64,000 nt of DNA from Streptomyces luomodiensis (GTDB lineage Bacteria; Actinomycetota; Actinomycetes; Streptomycetales; Streptomycetaceae): positions 1,302,001-1,366,000 of the forward strand of contig NZ_CP117522.1 of assembly GCF_031679605.1 (NCBI RefSeq). Direction: 5' to 3'. The position numbers and the translations under genes are program-made. Below, piece by piece: positions 1 to 8,088 of the stretch. The notes under the pieces are model-generated. The model searched no databases. It was not told where the DNA came from and saw only the letters and a list, made by a program, of their open reading frames with translations. How positions within the stretch are numbered: position 1 is the first letter of the stretch; each line of letters starts with the position of its first letter.

Positions 1-1
1 C

Positions 2-919
2 CCGGACACGCTGCGGCGCTGCCGCCCGGTGGTCATCGGGGACGCGGAGCGGCTACGGCAGGCGGCCCGGCTGCGGGACATCAGCTGCGAGGTCGTCACC
101 GTGGCCACGCCCGGCGAGGCGGTGTTCACCCCGGGCCGGATCAACGTCATCGACCTCGGGCTGCTCCCGGCCGATCTGCCCTGGGGCACACTCTCGCCAG
201 TGGCCGGGGACGCGGCCTACCAGTACGTACGCACCGCCGCCGAACTCGCCATGAACGGCGAGGTGCAGGGCATCTGCACCGCACCGCTCAACAAGGAGGC
301 GCTGCACGCGGGCGGCCACGTCTACCCCGGCCACACCGAACTGCTGGCCCGTCTCACCGGGGTCGAGGAGGTGTCGATGATGCTGGCCACCCCCACGGTG
401 AAGGTCATTCACGTCACCACCCACATCGGGCTCATCGACGCGGTGCGGAAGATCGAGCCCGGCCTGGTCGAGCGCACGGTGCGGCGCGGCCATGAGGCGA
501 TGGTGCGCGCCGGCACCCCCGAACCGGTGATCGGGGTGTGCGGGATCAATCCGCACGCCGGTGAGAACGGCCTGTTCGGCTACGGCGAGGAGGAGGAGAA
601 GATCGTGCCCGCGCTGGAGGTGCTGCGCGCCGACGGCATCGACGCCCGCGGTCCGCTCCCCGCCGACACCGCCTTCTTCCTGGCCGGGCGCGGCGACTAC
701 GACCTGATCGTGGCGATGTACCACGACCAGGGGCACGGCCCGGTCAAGGTGCTGGGCCTGGAGGCCGGGGTCAATCTGACCGTGGGTCTGCCCGTCATCC
801 GCACCTCCGTCGACCACGGCACCGCCTTCGACATCGCCGGTACGGGCACCGCCGACGCCGGTAGCATGATCGAGGCGCTCCGGCAGGCCGCCGAGATGTC
901 GCCGACCCCGGCCCGCTGA
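2..919 (+). CDS. pdxA: PdxA-family 4-phosphate dehydrogenase, 5' truncated
   Basis: NAD-dependent dehydrogenase of the PdxA family, missing its N-terminus (the usual MGDPAGIGPE start motif lies left of the window); the frame is open from base 2. Visible family features are the YPGHTELLA segment with a metal-ligand His, the CGINPHAGE motif and HDQGHGPVKV with further metal-site His residues. Classic PdxA oxidises 4-hydroxythreonine 4-phosphate in vitamin B6 synthesis, but actinobacteria normally make PLP through PdxS/PdxT. PdxA2-type relatives oxidise D-threonate, L-threonate or D-erythronate 4-phosphate after a DUF1537 kinase. The DeoR regulator 31 bp downstream favours that four-carbon acid-sugar role. 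The family is certain; the substrate is inferred. Confidence 0.9.
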   Translation, partial: PDTLRRCRPVVIGDAERLRQAARLRDISCEVVTVATPGEAVFTPGRINVIDLGLLPADLPWGTLSPVAGDAAYQYVRTAAELAMNGEVQGICTAPLNKEALHAGGHVYPGHTELLARLTGVEEVSMMLATPTVKVIHVTTHIGLIDAVRKIEPGLVERTVRRGHEAMVRAGTPEPVIGVCGINPHAGENGLFGYGEEEEKIVPALEVLRADGIDARGPLPADTAFFLAGRGDYDLIVAMYHDQGHGPVKVLGLEAGVNLTVGLPVIRTSVDHGTAFDIAGTGTADAGSMIEALRQAAEMSPTPAR

Positions 920-950
920 CACCGAACCTACGTTGAGGAACGCGAGTGAT

Positions 951-1721
951 ATGCCGGTGAACGGAGCGCGGGCCCGGCGCGACCAGATCGTCCACCTCGC
1001 CACGACCACGGGCCTGACCAGTGTGGAGGAGCTGTCCCGCGCCTTCGGTGTCACCGCCTCCACCATCCGCCGCGACCTCGCCCAGCTCACCGCGGACGGG
1101 CGGCTGGCGCGCACGTACGGCGGGGCGATGGCCCTGGTCGCCCACCCGGAGGCATCGCTGCGCCAGCGCACCGGCGAGGCGTTCGAGGCCAAGCGGGCCA
1201 TCGCGCGCTGGGCGGCGTCGAGGGTCCGCGCCGGGGAGACGGTGCTGCTCGACGCCGGGTCGACGGTCGGCGCCCTCGCCCATGAGCTGCGCACCGCCGA
1301 GGGGCTCACGGTGGCCACGACCGGGCTCACCGCGCTACAGGAGCTGGCCGATGTGGAGACCGTGCGGGTGGAATGCCTCGGCGGCACGCTCCGGCCGCTG
1401 AGCCAGAGCTTCCTCGGCCCGCTCACCGAGGCCGCCCTGGAGCGCATGACCTTCGACCGGGTCTTCCTGGGCGCGGACGGGGTGACGGCGGAGCACGGCA
1501 TCTGCGAGGCGGAGCTGCGCCAGACCCGGCTCAAGGAGCTGATGGCCCGCCGGGCGGAGGCGGTGTACGTGCTGGCGCACTCCGCGAAGATCGGCCGCCG
1601 CCCCTTCCACACCTGGGTGCGGCTGCCGCCCGGCTGGACGCTGGTGACCGACGGGGGCGCCGACGCCGACGAGATCCGGGCGCTGCGCGCCCAAGGGGTC
1701 GAGGTCGTCGAGGCGGTCTAG
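951..1721 (+). CDS. DeoR-family transcriptional regulator
   Basis: 256-aa DeoR/GlpR-type regulator. The N-terminal winged helix-turn-helix (about residues 5-55) contains the SVEELSRAFGVTASTIRRDL recognition segment typical of the family. It is followed by a DeoR C-terminal sugar-phosphate sensing domain with the DAGSTVGALA and LGADGVTAEHGI motifs. A TTG at 933 would give six extra residues, but GAGGAA at 935-940 is ten bases before the ATG at 951, so I prefer the ATG. The gene follows the PdxA-family gene by 31 bp and probably forms one unit with it, controlling four-carbon acid or sugar-phosphate catabolism. Ligand unknown. Confidence 0.9.
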   Translation: MPVNGARARRDQIVHLATTTGLTSVEELSRAFGVTASTIRRDLAQLTADGRLARTYGGAMALVAHPEASLRQRTGEAFEAKRAIARWAASRVRAGETVLLDAGSTVGALAHELRTAEGLTVATTGLTALQELADVETVRVECLGGTLRPLSQSFLGPLTEAALERMTFDRVFLGADGVTAEHGICEAELRQTRLKELMARRAEAVYVLAHSAKIGRRPFHTWVRLPPGWTLVTDGGADADEIRALRAQGVEVVEAV

Positions 1722-1753
1722 CCGGGCATAGAGGACACAGGCCACAAAAGCGG

Positions 1754-1780
1754 GCATTTTACCAGATACGATGTGGGTAG
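1754..1780 (+). promoter_or_regulatory. Candidate SigB-type promoter
   Basis: GCATTT at 1754-1759 and GGGTAG at 1775-1780 separated by 15 bases approximate the Streptomyces SigB-class consensus GNNTTN14-16GGGTAY, with the last base off consensus. It lies in a locally A/T-enriched gap about 40 bp before a start with a good ribosome site (GGAGA at 1811, ATG at 1823), which is the right distance for a short leader. By-eye match only. Confidence 0.35.
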
Positions 1781-1990
1781 CCGCCGGTCCGGAGCTACGG
1801 GTCCGGACCAGGAGAACGTCGCATGGCGACGGCGACGCCGGCGACGCCGCTTCCGCCGGGCGGAGGACTTCGTGCCCGCCTTCCCCGCCGCCCCCGCGTT
1901 CGGCGCCGAGGCCATGCGTACACCCCAGGGGACCGGGGCACCCGCCCCGGAGATGACGTGGCCACCCGTCGTACAGCATTGGAGGACACC

Positions 1991-2281
1991 GTGGCACGGC
2001 AGACCGACCCGACCCCCATCCACTCGACGCAGCGAGAACCCGGGCCGCCGTCTCCGACCCCCTCGCCCGGTCCGGGTGGCCCGGAACCGGGTCCCGCACC
2101 GGGCCCCGTGCCCGGCCCGCCCCCGGGCCCGCCGCCCGACCCGATTCCCACCCCTCCGCCCGAGCCGCCGCCGAACCCCACACCCGGCCCCACCCCGGGT
2201 CCCTCCCCCGATCCGGTACCCAAGCCGCCGGGGCCCGATCCGGTCCCGGACCCCTCACCGGCACCGGGCCCCCTGACCTGA
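1991..2281 (+). CDS. Proline-rich small protein of unknown function
   Basis: 96-aa protein from a GTG at 1991, preceded by GGAGGA at 1981-1986. After a short polar start (VARQTDPTPIHSTQREPG) almost all of it is PGP/PEP/PPP-type low-complexity sequence, about half proline, with no Cys or predicted folded domain. Such segments form extended linkers. An in-frame ATG at 1823, with GGAGA at 1811, would extend it to 152 aa, but codons 1823-1990 have weaker third-position GC. Another frame across 1824-1960 also looks partly coding, so the 5' boundary is uncertain. A candidate SigB-type promoter lies upstream. No function can be assigned. Confidence 0.45.
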   Translation: MARQTDPTPIHSTQREPGPPSPTPSPGPGGPEPGPAPGPVPGPPPGPPPDPIPTPPPEPPPNPTPGPTPGPSPDPVPKPPGPDPVPDPSPAPGPLT

Positions 2282-2442
2282 CGTCGTCGACCGGGGGCCG
2301 GGGACCGGGGGTCCAGGGAACCCGGACACCCAGGGAGCCCGGGGCCGGAACGCCGAGGTCCAGGGGGGCGCCCGGGTGGCGTAACAGCGGTGGGTGCCGT
2401 GGCGGCCGAGGTGGGATCGTCGGAGCGGAAAAGGAGGAGCCG

Positions 2443-3456
2443 ATGTCCACCACCGCTCCGGTCCGTCCCGTCCTCGAGCCCGCCGCCGCGGCGTTCGCCG
2501 AGGCCACCGCCAAGCCGCCGTACCTGTACCAGATGACGCCCGCCGAGGGCCGTCGCACGGTCGACGAGGTGCAGTCCGGTGAGGTGACCAAGCCGGAGGT
2601 GGACGAGGAGTGGATCAGCGTCGGCGGGATTCCGGCGGGCGGTGTGAAGGCGCGGATCGTCCGTCCGCCGGAGGCCGTCGGCACCCTTCCGGTGATTCTC
2701 TACATCCACGGCGCGGGCTGGGTGTTCGGCAACGCCCACACCCATGACCGGCTGGTCCGGGAGCTGGCGGTCCGGGTCGGCGCCGCCGTGGTCTTCCCCG
2801 AGTACGACCTCTCCCCCGAGGCCCACTACCCGGTGGCGCTGGAGCAGAGCTACGCCGTGGGCCAGTGGATCGTGGCCCACGGCGAGGGGGCGGGGCTCGA
2901 CGCCTCCCGGATCGCGGTGGCAGGGGACTCGGTGGGCGGCAACATGGCCACCGCCCTCACCCTGCTCGCCAGGGAGCGCGGCGATCTGTCGCTGGTCCGG
3001 CAGGTGCTCTTCTACCCGGTGACCGACGCGCGTTTCGACACCGACTCCTACGAGCAGTTCGCCGAAGGCTACTTCCTCACCCGCGAGGCCATGAAGTGGT
3101 TCTGGGACCAGTACACCACCGACCCGGCGCAGCGCTCCGAGATCACCGCCTCCCCGCTGCGCGCCACCCCCGACCAGCTCGCCGGACTGCCGCCCGCCCT
3201 GGTCATCACCGGTGAGGCGGATGTGCTGCGCGACGAGGGCGAGGCGTACGCGGCGCGGCTGCGGGAGGCCGGGGTGCCGGTCACCGCCCTGCGGATGCAG
3301 GGGATCATCCATGACTTCCTGATGCTCGACGCGCTCCGCGACACCCAGGCCGCACGGGCCGCGCTCACCCTGGCCGTGGACACCCTGCGGGACGCGCTGG
3401 GCACCGCCCCGCCGGACACCCTCGCACCCGGCGCCCCCGCACCGGGCGCCCCCTGA
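2443..3456 (+). CDS. Alpha/beta hydrolase, hormone-sensitive-lipase family esterase
   Basis: 337-aa cytoplasmic esterase/lipase-like hydrolase. The oxyanion-hole motif is HGAGW at residues 89-93 (usual HGGGW), and the nucleophile elbow GDSVGG puts the catalytic Ser at 163. The remaining triad members are expected in the GEADVLRDE segment (Asp) and in GIIHDF (His). The start is set by AAGGAGGAG directly before the ATG at 2443. The C-terminal 20 residues are a proline/alanine tail. It ends ten bases from the convergent glycosylase gene. The family normally acts on short-chain acyl esters; the actual substrate is unknown. Confidence 0.9.
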   Translation: MSTTAPVRPVLEPAAAAFAEATAKPPYLYQMTPAEGRRTVDEVQSGEVTKPEVDEEWISVGGIPAGGVKARIVRPPEAVGTLPVILYIHGAGWVFGNAHTHDRLVRELAVRVGAAVVFPEYDLSPEAHYPVALEQSYAVGQWIVAHGEGAGLDASRIAVAGDSVGGNMATALTLLARERGDLSLVRQVLFYPVTDARFDTDSYEQFAEGYFLTREAMKWFWDQYTTDPAQRSEITASPLRATPDQLAGLPPALVITGEADVLRDEGEAYAARLREAGVPVTALRMQGIIHDFLMLDALRDTQAARAALTLAVDTLRDALGTAPPDTLAPGAPAPGAP

Positions 3457-3466
3457 AAGTCCCCGC

Positions 3467-4063
3467 TCAGCTCACGGCGCCACCCTTGGTCTGCTTGGCC
3501 TGCCGTTTGAGTTCCTGCTTGTGGGCGCGGACCTTGTCCAGCGACTCGGGTCCGGTGATGTCGGCCACCGAGCGGTACGCCCCCTCCTCCCCGTAGGCCC
3601 CGGCGGCCTCGCGCCAGCCCTTGGGCCGCACCCCCAACCGCTTGCCCAGCAGCGCGAGGAAGATCTGCGCCTTCTGCCTGCCGAAACCGGGCAGCTCGTG
3701 CAGCCGCTCGAGCAACTCCGCACCGGAGGAGACGTCGCGCCACAGGGCCGTCGGGTCGCCGTCGCAGTGCTCGGCCAGATACCGGCACAGCTGCTGCACG
3801 CGCCCCGCCATCGCGCCCGGGTAGCGGTGCACGGCGGGCTTCTCGGACAGCAGCGCGGCGAACCCCTCGGGGTCGTGGGCGGCGATCTCATGGGCGTCCA
3901 GATCCTCCCGGCCCAGGCGCCGCGCGATGGTGTACGGACCGGAGAACGCCCACTCCATGGGCACCTGCTGATCGAGCAGCATCCCGATCATCAGGGCCAG
4001 CGGGTCGCGTTCGAGCAGGGCGTCCGCCTCGGGCCGCTGGGCGAGACGAAGGCGTACGTTCAT
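3467..4063 (-). CDS. HhH-GPD-type base-excision DNA glycosylase
   Basis: 198-aa protein with the helix-hairpin-helix of EndoIII-superfamily glycosylases (LHELPGFGRQKAQIFLALLG), preceded by the helical MIGMLLDQQVPMEWAFSGP segment usual in this short actinobacterial class. It is smaller than EndoIII or MutY and shows no C-terminal iron-sulphur Cys cluster. Expected role: excision of damaged bases. The ATG at 4063 is chosen because it begins the conserved MNVRLRLAQ segment and sits nine bases after a candidate SigB-type -10 box. A longer upstream reading lacks support. It is divergent from a SigB/F-type sigma factor gene, which may be its direct activator. Confidence 0.85.
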   Translation of the reverse strand: MNVRLRLAQRPEADALLERDPLALMIGMLLDQQVPMEWAFSGPYTIARRLGREDLDAHEIAAHDPEGFAALLSEKPAVHRYPGAMAGRVQQLCRYLAEHCDGDPTALWRDVSSGAELLERLHELPGFGRQKAQIFLALLGKRLGVRPKGWREAAGAYGEEGAYRSVADITGPESLDKVRAHKQELKRQAKQTKGGAVS

Positions 4064-4072
4064 CCCCTGCGC

Positions 4073-4098
4073 ATACCCGCCCACAACCGGGATGAACC
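4073..4098 (-). promoter_or_regulatory. Candidate SigB-type promoter of the glycosylase gene
   Basis: On the minus strand GGTTCA (4098-4093), a 14-base spacer and GGGTAT (4078-4073) match the Streptomyces SigB-class promoter GNNTTN14-16GGGTAY. The -10 ends nine bases before the ATG at 4063, so the transcript would be leaderless or nearly so. The neighbouring divergent gene encodes a SigB/F-type sigma factor. Confidence 0.5.
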
Positions 4099-4224
4099 GA
4101 AGAAAGAACGCATCCAACCCAAAGGCAGGCACTCGGTCACCAATTTGGTCGAATTGCGAGGTGTGAGGGCTCATGCGAATCTGGTGGCGACCGCCGTGAC
4201 ATCGGACCACGGAGGCGAGTGACC

Positions 4225-5010
4225 ATGTCAGCAACCGCGACTCGCCAACGACGCCATGACGACACTCCCGACACCGGCGGTGCCTTCCTGCGTCTGGCCC
4301 GGCTCCCGTCCGGGCCCGAACGCGACGCGCTGCGCGAGGCGATCATCTGCGCCTGGCTGCCCGTCGCCAAACGCCTGGCGCTGCGCTTCCGCAACAAGGG
4401 CGAGAACATGGAGGACCTCACCCAGGTGGCCTCGCTGGCCCTGGTGAAGGCCGTCGACCGCTACAACCCCGAGCTCGGACACGCCTTCCCCTCCTATGCG
4501 ATCCCCGTCATCACCGGTGAGCTCAAGCGCCACTTCCGCGACTATCTGTGGACGCTGCACATCCCGCGCAACATCCAGGAGGTCCGCTCCCGCACCCGCT
4601 CCGCGCGCGACGCGCTGGAGCAGGAGCTGGGCGGACGCACCCCCACCGTCACCGAGATCTGCGTCCGCACCGGTATGCCCCAGGAGGATGTGAAGGCCGG
4701 TCTGGAGGCCAGCGCCTCCTGCACCCCGCTCTCCCTCAACGCCGCCGTCCAGGGCGCCGAGGAACGGCTGCTCGCCGAGACGGTGGGCGCGGACGACGCC
4801 GCGATCGAACGCGTCGTCAACCGCGAGGCGCTGCGGGTGCTGATCGCCGAGCTGTCGGAGCAGGACCGCTACGTCCTCTACCTGCGGTTCTTCGCCGGGC
4901 TTTCGCAGAGCCAGATCGGCGAGATCCTGGGCTTCTCGCAGATGCACATATCCCGCAGGCTCTCCCGGCTCTACAGCGAACTGCGGCAAGGGCTCATGGC
5001 CTACACGTAG
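4225..5010 (+). CDS. RNA polymerase sigma factor, SigB/SigF family
   Basis: 261-aa alternative sigma factor of the stress/sporulation group. Region 2 is visible as AICAWLPVAKRLALRFRNKG, then the -10-binding LVKAVDRYNPELGHAFPSYA. Region 3 is the helical HIPRNIQEVRSR to TVTEICVRTGMPQEDVKAG stretch, and region 4 ends with the SQSQIGEILGFSQMHISRRL helix-turn-helix. GGAGG at 4211-4215 is nine bases before the ATG at 4225; an upstream GTG at 4219 is too close to it. Family members are held by RsbW-type anti-sigma kinases; ATPases of that fold occur at 11977 and 40207 in this window, but no partnership can be shown. It is divergent from the glycosylase gene. Confidence 0.93.
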   Translation: MSATATRQRRHDDTPDTGGAFLRLARLPSGPERDALREAIICAWLPVAKRLALRFRNKGENMEDLTQVASLALVKAVDRYNPELGHAFPSYAIPVITGELKRHFRDYLWTLHIPRNIQEVRSRTRSARDALEQELGGRTPTVTEICVRTGMPQEDVKAGLEASASCTPLSLNAAVQGAEERLLAETVGADDAAIERVVNREALRVLIAELSEQDRYVLYLRFFAGLSQSQIGEILGFSQMHISRRLSRLYSELRQGLMAYT

Positions 5011-5050
5011 CAGTACCACCAGCCCCGCGACCCCCGGCAGGAGGTGGCCG

Positions 5051-5719
5051 ATGCGCTCCGAGACCGCCCGGATCGCCGCGGACGACGCCATGCTCGTGGG
5101 CGATCTGGCCCTTCCCGGCCACCCCCTCGGCGTCGTCGCGTTCGCCCACGGCAGCGGCAGCTCCCGGCACAGTCCGCGCAACCGCGCGGTGGCCCGGGTG
5201 CTCCAGGACGCGGATCTGGCCACCTTGCTGTTCGACCTGCTCACCGAGGCCGAGGAGCGGGTGGACGCGATCACCGCCGAGCTGCGCTTCGACATCCCGC
5301 TGCTGGGCCGGCGGCTGATGGCCGCGGTGGACTGGCTCGCCGGGCACCCGGCTGTCTCCGGGCTGCCGGCGGGGCTGTTCGGCGCCAGTACGGGCGCGGC
5401 CGCGGCGCTGACGGCCGCGGCGGAGCGGCCGGAGCGGGTGGCGGCGGTGGTCTCCCGCGGCGGCCGGCCCGATCTCGCGGGCGGCGCGCTGAACCGGGTG
5501 CGGGCACCGGTGTTGCTGATCGTGGGCGGTGACGACCACGAGGTGCTGCGGCTCAACCAGCAGGCGGCCGCCATGCTCGCCGCCCCGCACGAGATCCATG
5601 TGGTGCCCGGGGCGAGCCATCTGTTCGAGGAGCCCGGAACCCTGGAGCAGGCCGCCGAGGCGGCGCGCGACTGGTTCACCCGGATGGCCAAGCGCCCGGC
5701 CCGGGGCGCCAAGCGGTGA
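5051..5719 (+). CDS. Dienelactone-hydrolase-like alpha/beta hydrolase
   Basis: 222-aa single-domain alpha/beta hydrolase without signal peptide. The oxyanion region is AFAHGSGSSRHSPRN, the nucleophile elbow is LFGASTGAAAA (Ser), the acid is in LIVGGDDHEV and the base is in VVPGASHLFEEPG (His). This layout is common in short dienelactone-hydrolase-like proteins, often found beside phosphoribosyltransferase domains in actinobacteria, although none is present here. A ribosome site (GGAGG at 5040-5044) precedes the ATG. The gene lies 40 bp after the sigma factor gene and may be cotranscribed with it. Substrate unknown. Confidence 0.85.
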   Translation: MRSETARIAADDAMLVGDLALPGHPLGVVAFAHGSGSSRHSPRNRAVARVLQDADLATLLFDLLTEAEERVDAITAELRFDIPLLGRRLMAAVDWLAGHPAVSGLPAGLFGASTGAAAALTAAAERPERVAAVVSRGGRPDLAGGALNRVRAPVLLIVGGDDHEVLRLNQQAAAMLAAPHEIHVVPGASHLFEEPGTLEQAAEAARDWFTRMAKRPARGAKR

Positions 5720-5764
5720 CCCCAGGTCAGGAAGGCTCGGTCAGGAAGGCTGGGACTGGGAAGG

Positions 5765-6841
5765 TCAGGACCCTGGGGGCCGGGAACCGAGCACCTGGCG
5801 CAGGTCGAAGGAGACCGGCTCCTCCAGCTGTTCGTAGGTGCACTGACCGGGCTCCCGGTCCGGCCGCCAGCGCCGGAAGCGGGCGGTGTGCCGGAAGCGG
5901 TCGCCCTGCATGTGGTCGTAGGCCACCTCGCACACCCGCTCGGGGCGCAGCGGCACCCACGACAGGTCCTTGACCCCGGTCCAGCGGCTGGGCGCGCCCG
6001 GCATCCGGCCCTGGGCATGGGCCTCCTCACGCGCCCAGTCGGCCCACGGGTGGCCTTCGACGGTCTCCATGCGCAGCGGCTCCAGTTCGGCCAGCAGCTC
6101 CTGGCGGCGGCGCGTGGAGAAGGCGGCGCAGACGCCCACATGCTGGAGGCGGCCGGCACCGTCGTGCAGGCCGAGCAGCAGGGAGCCGATGCCCTGGCCG
6201 GACTTGTGTATGCGGTAACCGGCCACCACGCAGTCGGCGGTGCGCTCGTGCTTGACCTTGACCATCACGCGTTCACCGGGCCGGTAGCCGAGGTCCGGGC
6301 GTTTGGCCACGATTCCGTCCAGCCCCGCCCCCTCGTACTGCTCGAACCACTGCCGGGCCAGCTCCGGATCGTCGGTGCAGGGAGCGATGTGCACCGGGTC
6401 CGCGGCGTCGCGCAGCGCCTCGGTCAGCGCCTCGCGGCGCTCGCTGAGCGGGGCGTCCATCAGCGAGGCGTCGCCGAGTGCGAGGAGGTCGAAGGCGACG
6501 AAGCTCGCCGGGGTGCGCTCCGCCAGGAGCCGCACCCGGGAGTCGGCGGGGTGGATCCGCTCCAGGAGGGCGTCGAAGTCCAGCCGTGCGCCGCGCACGA
6601 TGACGATCTCGCCGTCCAGGACGCAGCGCGGCGGGAGGTGGGCGAGCAGCGCCTGGACCAGCTCGGGGAAGTAGCGGGTGAGCGGCTTGGTGGTGCGGCT
6701 GCCGATCTCGATCTCGTCGCCGTCGCGGAAGACGATGGCCCGGAAGCCGTCCCATTTGCCCTCGTAACGCATTCCGGGCGGGATCCTGGCCACGGCCTTG
6801 GCCAGCATCGGCTCGACGGGAGGCATCACCGGAAGGTCCAT
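5765..6841 (-). CDS. ATP-dependent DNA ligase (LigD ligase-domain type)
   Basis: 358-aa nucleotidyltransferase ligase. Motif I is YEGKWDGFRA with adenylated Lys at 29. Further motifs are EIGSRTTKPLTRYFPEL, LDGEIVI (motif III region), FVAFDLLALGD, GIVAKR (motif IV) and VMVKVKHERTADCVV (motif V), followed by an OB-fold. It joins nicks with ATP through an enzyme-AMP intermediate and corresponds to the ligase module of mycobacterial LigD, here as a stand-alone gene. The ATG at 6841 opens the conserved MDLPVMPPVEPMLAK start; its ribosome site is weak. It is divergent from the LigD-type polymerase, so both parts of non-homologous end joining sit together, but no Ku gene is visible. Confidence 0.92.
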   Translation of the reverse strand: MDLPVMPPVEPMLAKAVARIPPGMRYEGKWDGFRAIVFRDGDEIEIGSRTTKPLTRYFPELVQALLAHLPPRCVLDGEIVIVRGARLDFDALLERIHPADSRVRLLAERTPASFVAFDLLALGDASLMDAPLSERREALTEALRDAADPVHIAPCTDDPELARQWFEQYEGAGLDGIVAKRPDLGYRPGERVMVKVKHERTADCVVAGYRIHKSGQGIGSLLLGLHDGAGRLQHVGVCAAFSTRRRQELLAELEPLRMETVEGHPWADWAREEAHAQGRMPGAPSRWTGVKDLSWVPLRPERVCEVAYDHMQGDRFRHTARFRRWRPDREPGQCTYEQLEEPVSFDLRQVLGSRPPGS

Positions 6842-6922
6842 GATGTCCGATTGTGCGCCTGTGGCGGGCCGCGCGCCCGTCGCGGCGGTGCGCGCCGGGA
6901 GGCGGCCCGGGGCGGGCGGGCC

Positions 6923-6928
6923 TAGCGT
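6923..6928 (+). promoter_or_regulatory. Candidate -10 box for a leaderless transcript
   Basis: TAGCGT ends six bases before the ATG at 6935, the spacing expected if transcription starts at the A of the start codon. No Shine-Dalgarno sequence is visible. No convincing -35 hexamer was found. Confidence 0.4.
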
Positions 6929-6934
6929 GGCCGT

Positions 6935-7939
6935 ATGGGAGAGTCGGTGGAGCTCACGGTCGGCGGGCGCACGGTGCGGGTGACCAACCCGGGGAAGGTG
7001 TACTTCCCGGAGCGCGGGTTCACCAAGCTCGATCTCGCCCGCTACTACCTGGCCGTCGGCGAGGGCGCGCTGCGGGCGCTGCGGGACCGGCCGACGACGC
7101 TGGAGCGCTACCCGGACGGGGTGGACGGGGAGTCGTTCTTCCAGAAGCGGGCGCCGAAGAACCTCCCGGAGTGGATTCCGACCGGCCGTATCTCCTTCCC
7201 CAGCGGGCGGCACGCGGACGAGATCTGCCCCACCGAGCCGGCCGCCGTCGTATGGGCGGCGAACCTGGGATGTCTGACCTTCCATCCGTGGCCGGTGCGG
7301 CGCTGGGACACCGAACACCCCGACGAGCTGCGGATCGACCTGGATCCCCAGCCGGGCACCGACTACGCCGACGCGGTACGGGCCGCCGGCGAGCTGCGCG
7401 AGGTGCTGGACGAGCTGGGGCTGCGGGGGTGGCCCAAGACCTCGGGCGGCCGGGGGCTGCACGTCTTCGTCCCGATCGCGCCGGAGTGGACCTTCACCCA
7501 GGTGCGGCGGTCCGCGATCGCGATCGCGCGGGAGCTGGAGCGGCGGGCTCCGGAGCGGGTGACCACCGCGTGGTGGAAGGAGGAGCGCGGCCGGAAGATC
7601 TTCGTGGACTACAACCAGACCGCCCGGGACCGCACCATCGCCGGCGCCTACTCGGTACGCCCCCGCCCCCATGCCCCGGTCTCCGCGCCGCTGTGCTGGG
7701 AGGAGGTGCCCGACGCCCGGCCGCGCGACTTCGACGTGGCCACCATGCCGGTGCGCTACCGCGAGCGGGGCGATGTGCACGCGGACATGGAGCGGCACGC
7801 CTTCCGTCTGGAGGCCGCGCTGGAGCTGGCCGCGCGGGACGAGCGGGAGCACGGTCTCGGCGACCTGCCCTATCCGCCGGAGCATCCGAAGATGAAGGGC
7901 GAGCCGAAGCGGGTGCAGCCGAGCCGGGCCAAGAAGTGA
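6935..7939 (+). CDS. ligD: LigD-type DNA polymerase/primase (NHEJ)
   Basis: 334-aa archaeo-eukaryotic-primase-fold polymerase corresponding to the Pol module of LigD. It starts with VRVTNPGKVYFPERGFTKLD and has the FFQKRAPKNLPEWI segment. The catalytic metal motif is RIDLDP with Asp 135 and 137, followed by TSGGRGLHVFVP and the VDYNQ motif near the third acidic residue. It fills gaps and adds ribo- or deoxynucleotides at broken ends before ligation. In mycobacteria Pol, phosphoesterase and ligase are fused; here Pol is separate and the ligase is divergent, with the phosphoesterase not seen. It is probably leaderless. Confidence 0.93.
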   Translation: MGESVELTVGGRTVRVTNPGKVYFPERGFTKLDLARYYLAVGEGALRALRDRPTTLERYPDGVDGESFFQKRAPKNLPEWIPTGRISFPSGRHADEICPTEPAAVVWAANLGCLTFHPWPVRRWDTEHPDELRIDLDPQPGTDYADAVRAAGELREVLDELGLRGWPKTSGGRGLHVFVPIAPEWTFTQVRRSAIAIARELERRAPERVTTAWWKEERGRKIFVDYNQTARDRTIAGAYSVRPRPHAPVSAPLCWEEVPDARPRDFDVATMPVRYRERGDVHADMERHAFRLEAALELAARDEREHGLGDLPYPPEHPKMKGEPKRVQPSRAKK

Positions 7940-8046
7940 TGGCCTGATCCGCGCGACGGCGGGTATCGCGCCCGTGTCCGTCTTCGCGCGCCCCGGCCGC
8001 CATCGGGTGGCGGTGCGTCCGCACACCGCCCCCGGCGTCTCCCCGA

Positions 8047-8088
8047 GCGCCTACCGCGGCACGTCCCCGGGCGCCTACCGCGGCACGT
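8047..8088. repeat. Two 18-bp direct repeats across a stop codon
   Basis: GCGCCTACCGCGGCACGT occurs at 8047-8064 and 8071-8088 (period 24). The second copy covers the last codons and stop of the phosphatase gene, so the repeat has lengthened or remodelled its 3' end. Confidence 0.8.
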
